Shown in pieces: positions 61,473-64,000 of a stretch of 64,000 bases of DNA; the stretch's first letter is position 1, and each line of letters opens with the position of its first letter. The notes beneath the pieces were generated by a model, which was given only the letters and a program-made list of their open reading frames with translations, had not been told where the DNA came from and ran no database searches. The translations under genes were made by a program, and so were the position numbers. The stretch spans positions 38,263 to 102,262 of the forward strand of contig CAMXPV010000008.1 in the NCBI GenBank assembly GCA_947245585.1, given 5' to 3'. Origin of the DNA: an uncultured Lachnospiraceae bacterium (GTDB taxonomy: Bacteria > Bacillota > Clostridia > Lachnospirales > Lachnospiraceae).

Positions 61473-61769
61473 TTACCTCTCATAGAGTTTTACCTCATCT
61501 TTACTTATCTCTTCTAAAAACTGCTCATCTTTAATCGCATTTTTTATTACCAAATCAATGTGACACTGAAAGGTGTCCTCTAAATCCGCAATCATTCCGC
61601 AGTATGAAAGAAGTCCTTTAATGCTGCCTTTTTGAATTAAAAAATCCAAATCACTTTTTTCGTCTGCCTCACCTCTTGCATAGGAACCGAAAAGGCTAAG
61701 CGCATCCACGCCATAATGAATTGCTATCGGCATTGCTTTTTCCCTGATTTCTTCTATTGTATATGGCAT
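61473..61769 (-). CDS. mntA: MntA-like nucleotidyltransferase antitoxin
   Basis: A 98-residue minimal nucleotidyltransferase with GSX10DXD: Gly28-Ser29 and Asp40/Asp42 in GSYARGEADEKSDLDFL. Known relatives AMPylate HepT. First gene of the three-gene block with HepT and the HEAT protein. Confidence 0.88.
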   Translation of the reverse strand: MPYTIEEIREKAMPIAIHYGVDALSLFGSYARGEADEKSDLDFLIQKGSIKGLLSYCGMIADLEDTFQCHIDLVIKNAIKDEQFLEEISKDEVKLYER

Positions 61770-61837
61770 TTTGCCCCTCCTTCAAGTTGCCCTTATTATA
61801 GCATTACACCATAGGCTGCTCAATCGCAACATAAAAA

Positions 61838-62274
61838 TTATTTACTATGAAAAAAAACTAAAATACTGTTTAATCCCAAAAGTACATTTTTATCATCAGC
61901 TGCCGGTCTTTCATTGGTGTTATGGCTATACACAACATCATGAATGTTATAACAGTTCATATGGTGCAAAAGCGTGCATGCCGTGCTATAAGCTGTATCT
62001 ATATGACCATCACCGCCTCCGACTAATATAACTGCCCCTTTTTTCGATTTTATAATTGGCTCTTCCTTTCTAAAAAATCTGGCACAAAAATATGTTTGAA
62101 GTCTGCTTCCGACATCCAGTAATTTTCCAGTCAATTCTGAAAAAAAGAGCGGCGACGCAATCAAAATATTATCGCAATCCTGTATTCACCTGCGATCTTT
62201 TCAGTGATTCTGTGAATCAGACTGTAGGTATCGCCGTTTATTCTTGGAGAGCCATTAAATATTAATGTTTTCAT
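61838..62274 (-). pseudogene. Flavodoxin-like NADPH-dependent FMN reductase, internal deletion
   Basis: The N-terminus MKTLIFNGSPRINGDTYSLI is a standard FMN-binding start, but the frame ends after 37 codons and the body resumes at DNILIASPLFFSELTGKLLD in another frame. About 40 residues, including the usual Cys-rich segment, are missing. The C-terminal part ends at 61838. Confidence 0.75.
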
Positions 62275-62626
62275 TCATCCCCTCATTCTGAATATACTCT
62301 GCAACCGCCTTTCTGCTGTCAAACTCCTGAAATAACGGACATCCATTCTCATGCTCCACAGAATAGGTCAAATGATATATCCGCCATATTTCCTTTGTGC
62401 CAGAAGCGTCGCCGCCCACATACAGAACATCGTCATTGGAATCACATTTCGCTACTGCGTAAACAGGATTTGACAAGAACGGATCATTCTGCTTTAATTC
62501 CTTTCTCAGTTCTGTCACGAAGTACTTGTCGCTAAAGGGAAGCATTCTCCAATTAAATTCATCCCCATATTCGTTGGCTAAACAATCTATTATCTCTTCT
62601 ATCGTCATATAATCCGTTATTATCAT
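62255..62626 (-). CDS. Hypothetical protein (123 aa)
   Basis: A soluble acidic protein beginning MIITDYMTIEEIIDCLANEY, with LYVGGDASGTKEIWRIYHLTY in the middle. It overlaps the start of the flavodoxin remnant by 20 bases. No family recognised; the small single-domain form recalls immunity or SMI1-like proteins, without firm support. Confidence 0.6.
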   Translation of the reverse strand: MIITDYMTIEEIIDCLANEYGDEFNWRMLPFSDKYFVTELRKELKQNDPFLSNPVYAVAKCDSNDDVLYVGGDASGTKEIWRIYHLTYSVEHENGCPLFQEFDSRKAVAEYIQNEGMNENINI

Positions 62627-62656
62627 TTATGCAGTACATTCCTCTCTGACTTTCAG

Positions 62657-63544
62657 TCACAAATAGGTCAGGTAATTGTCCAATCTTGCATTCACATAAC
62701 CTGCAAATAGCTTTTCCATTGCACCGGAATCATGTTTTACATGGTATTCATCAAACGCATTGTAATAAGAAATCCGGTCTGCAAATTTAATGTCAATTGG
62801 CGGATATCCTGCCTTCATCAATTCCAAATTCACAAGCAGCCTTCCGGTTCTGCCATTTCCGTCAATAAAAGGGTGGATTCCCTCAAATTCAATATGAAAC
62901 CGTGCAAGCCGCGGAATGATATGATCTGTACTATTCCTGTATGCTTCCAACAACTGTTCCATCTTCGGTTGGATCAAATATGGCTGAACCGGTTCATGTT
63001 TCGCACCCATAATCCTAACGGGAACTCTTCTGTAAACACCACGATCTTCCCGTTTATCCGCCAATACAAGATAGTGTATCTTCTTAATAATACTCTCCGA
63101 TAAAGGCATCTGTTCTTTTACCAAATCACGCACAAAATCAAATGCCTCTTTATGCCCGACTGCTTCCATATGATCTTTTAACGGCTTTTTAGCAATCGTC
63201 AGACCACGCAAAACCATATCCGTTTCACGCAATGTCAAAGTATTCCCCTCAATTGCATTGGAATTATAGGTATACTCAACAATAAACTCCTCAGTCAAAC
63301 GTTGCAATTCACCCTCAGTCAGCGGACGTCTGGTATCCAGTTCTCTTTTCTTCCTGTCTATAGATGTCAGTAAACTTTCCGTTGCTTTAAAACGTCCATC
63401 CTCCGGTTTTCTTGCATCTGTCGGAATCATCCAACTGCGTCCTTCACGGGTAACGCCTGAAACCTTTCCCTGCGCACATAATACACGCACACGCCTGTCA
63501 GAAATTCCCCACTTCTCTGCAGCCTGTTTTACCGTCAAATACAT
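62657..63544 (-). CDS. Fic-domain protein with N-terminal helix-turn-helix
   Basis: A 295-residue Fic enzyme. An excisionase/MerR-like HTH lies at residues 1-45. The inhibitory motif SNAIEG at 95-100 fits the (S/T)xxxE(G/N) pattern of self-inhibited Fic proteins. The active motif HPFIDGNGRTGR is at 224-235. Known relatives AMPylate protein hydroxyls. The start at 63544 follows GAGAGG; the upstream 63580 is rejected. The HTH suggests it may also bind its own promoter. Confidence 0.88.
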   Translation of the reverse strand: MYLTVKQAAEKWGISDRRVRVLCAQGKVSGVTREGRSWMIPTDARKPEDGRFKATESLLTSIDRKKRELDTRRPLTEGELQRLTEEFIVEYTYNSNAIEGNTLTLRETDMVLRGLTIAKKPLKDHMEAVGHKEAFDFVRDLVKEQMPLSESIIKKIHYLVLADKREDRGVYRRVPVRIMGAKHEPVQPYLIQPKMEQLLEAYRNSTDHIIPRLARFHIEFEGIHPFIDGNGRTGRLLVNLELMKAGYPPIDIKFADRISYYNAFDEYHVKHDSGAMEKLFAGYVNARLDNYLTYL

Positions 63545-63704
63545 AAAAAACACCTCTCTTTTCAAAATATTATACCCCATTCCGGAATAATATCAATTGA
63601 AAAGGAACAATGTTTTTTATTTATCGGAACAAAGTTTCCATTCTTCACCCAGAATACAATATTTTTCTGTTGTATCAAGAACTACATCACTAAAACCGTC
63701 CGCT

Positions 63705-63971
63705 TTATAACAATAATATCTGATCCGCCATCAAATAGATCTCAATCATATCTTCAAGCCTTAGTTGTTTTGCAGAACCAGTATGACTCCCACTTGCGGC
63801 ACAACAACGCTCCGCCATTTCTCTGATCTGCCTAATATCGGGATGAACGCCAAGCTCCTGAAAATTAATTGGCATACCAATGCTGTGATAGAAGTTTTCC
63901 ATTGCTTCAATTCCCTGTGCAGCAATTTCTTCCTCACTGCCTTCATCTGTTGGATAGTTGGAATAGGTGAC
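63705..63971 (-). pseudogene. Iron-containing alcohol dehydrogenase, C-terminal fragment
   Basis: The segment VTYSNYPTDEGSEEEIAAQG, then IEAMENFYHSIGMPINFQELG and EMAERCCAASGS, is the C-terminal domain of an iron-dependent alcohol (butanol) dehydrogenase. An in-frame TAA stands just upstream at 63972, so the rest is not continuous. The gap from 63545 to 63704 holds nothing I can support. Confidence 0.65.
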
Positions 63972-64000
63972 TTAGAAAATATCCATTATTCAAGGGTTTC

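Overview
The window reads as chromosome of a spore-forming Gram-positive anaerobe of the Clostridia, most likely a Lachnospiraceae member. Reasons: a complete spoIIIAA-AH cluster, strong AGGAGG ribosome sites, the order spoIIIA / prfC / nusB / xseA-xseB / ispA / dxs / tlyA / nadK / argR / recN, an rpoD-dnaG pair, and moderate GC in the backbone with a clearly AT-richer right end. The genus cannot be fixed from the sequence.

Layout. 1-16.5 kb is core genome on the minus strand: sporulation channel genes, release factor 3, an Asp23-type protein, exonuclease VII, isoprenoid precursor synthesis, NAD kinase, ArgR and RecN (cut by the window edge). 16.7-23.9 kb holds a PHP phosphoesterase, a membrane protein, two CobW-type metallo-GTPases (one with a long His/Asp tract, one fused to a DUF1980-like domain), an ABC exporter pair, an aldose-epimerase-like protein and a secreted trypsin-like protease. 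23.9-30.8 kb has RNase P RNA, a nucleoside kinase, trmK, rpoD, dnaG and a dNTPase. 31-35.4 kb has an esterase, a condensation-like acyltransferase and a zinc-ribbon membrane protein, then two minus-strand genes. 35.5-47.4 kb is a nine-gene locus for N,N'-diacetylchitobiose: ABC importer, two-component system, GH94 phosphorylase, hexose-phosphate mutase, NagB and NagA. It lacks a GlcNAc kinase and appears to carry a shared operator upstream of two of its genes. Two tRNA-Leu genes flank an ECF sigma/DUF4179 pair at 47.6-49.9 kb.

From 49.9 kb to the end is an accessory region with toxin-antitoxin-like pairs (GNAT + 57-aa partner; MntA-HepT followed by a HEAT protein), a Fic protein and several decayed genes. 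The most interesting object lies inside it: a 7.16-kb integrated element at 52,575-59,735. Its ends can be placed to the base because it splits an XRE-methyltransferase gene. Joining the two flanks at a shared GG restores a continuous 268-codon frame; joining the two element ends gives a 22-bp imperfect inverted repeat around GG, as expected for a serine-integrase attP. The element encodes a large serine recombinase, a HUH + SF3-helicase Rep of the CRESS-DNA type, four unrecognised small proteins, two membrane-anchored acidic proteins, and a stem-loop whose loop carries TAGTATTAC, the origin nonanucleotide of circular ssDNA viruses. I read it as an integrated rolling-circle CRESS-type plasmid or virus-like replicon. 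No capsid or relaxase was recognised.
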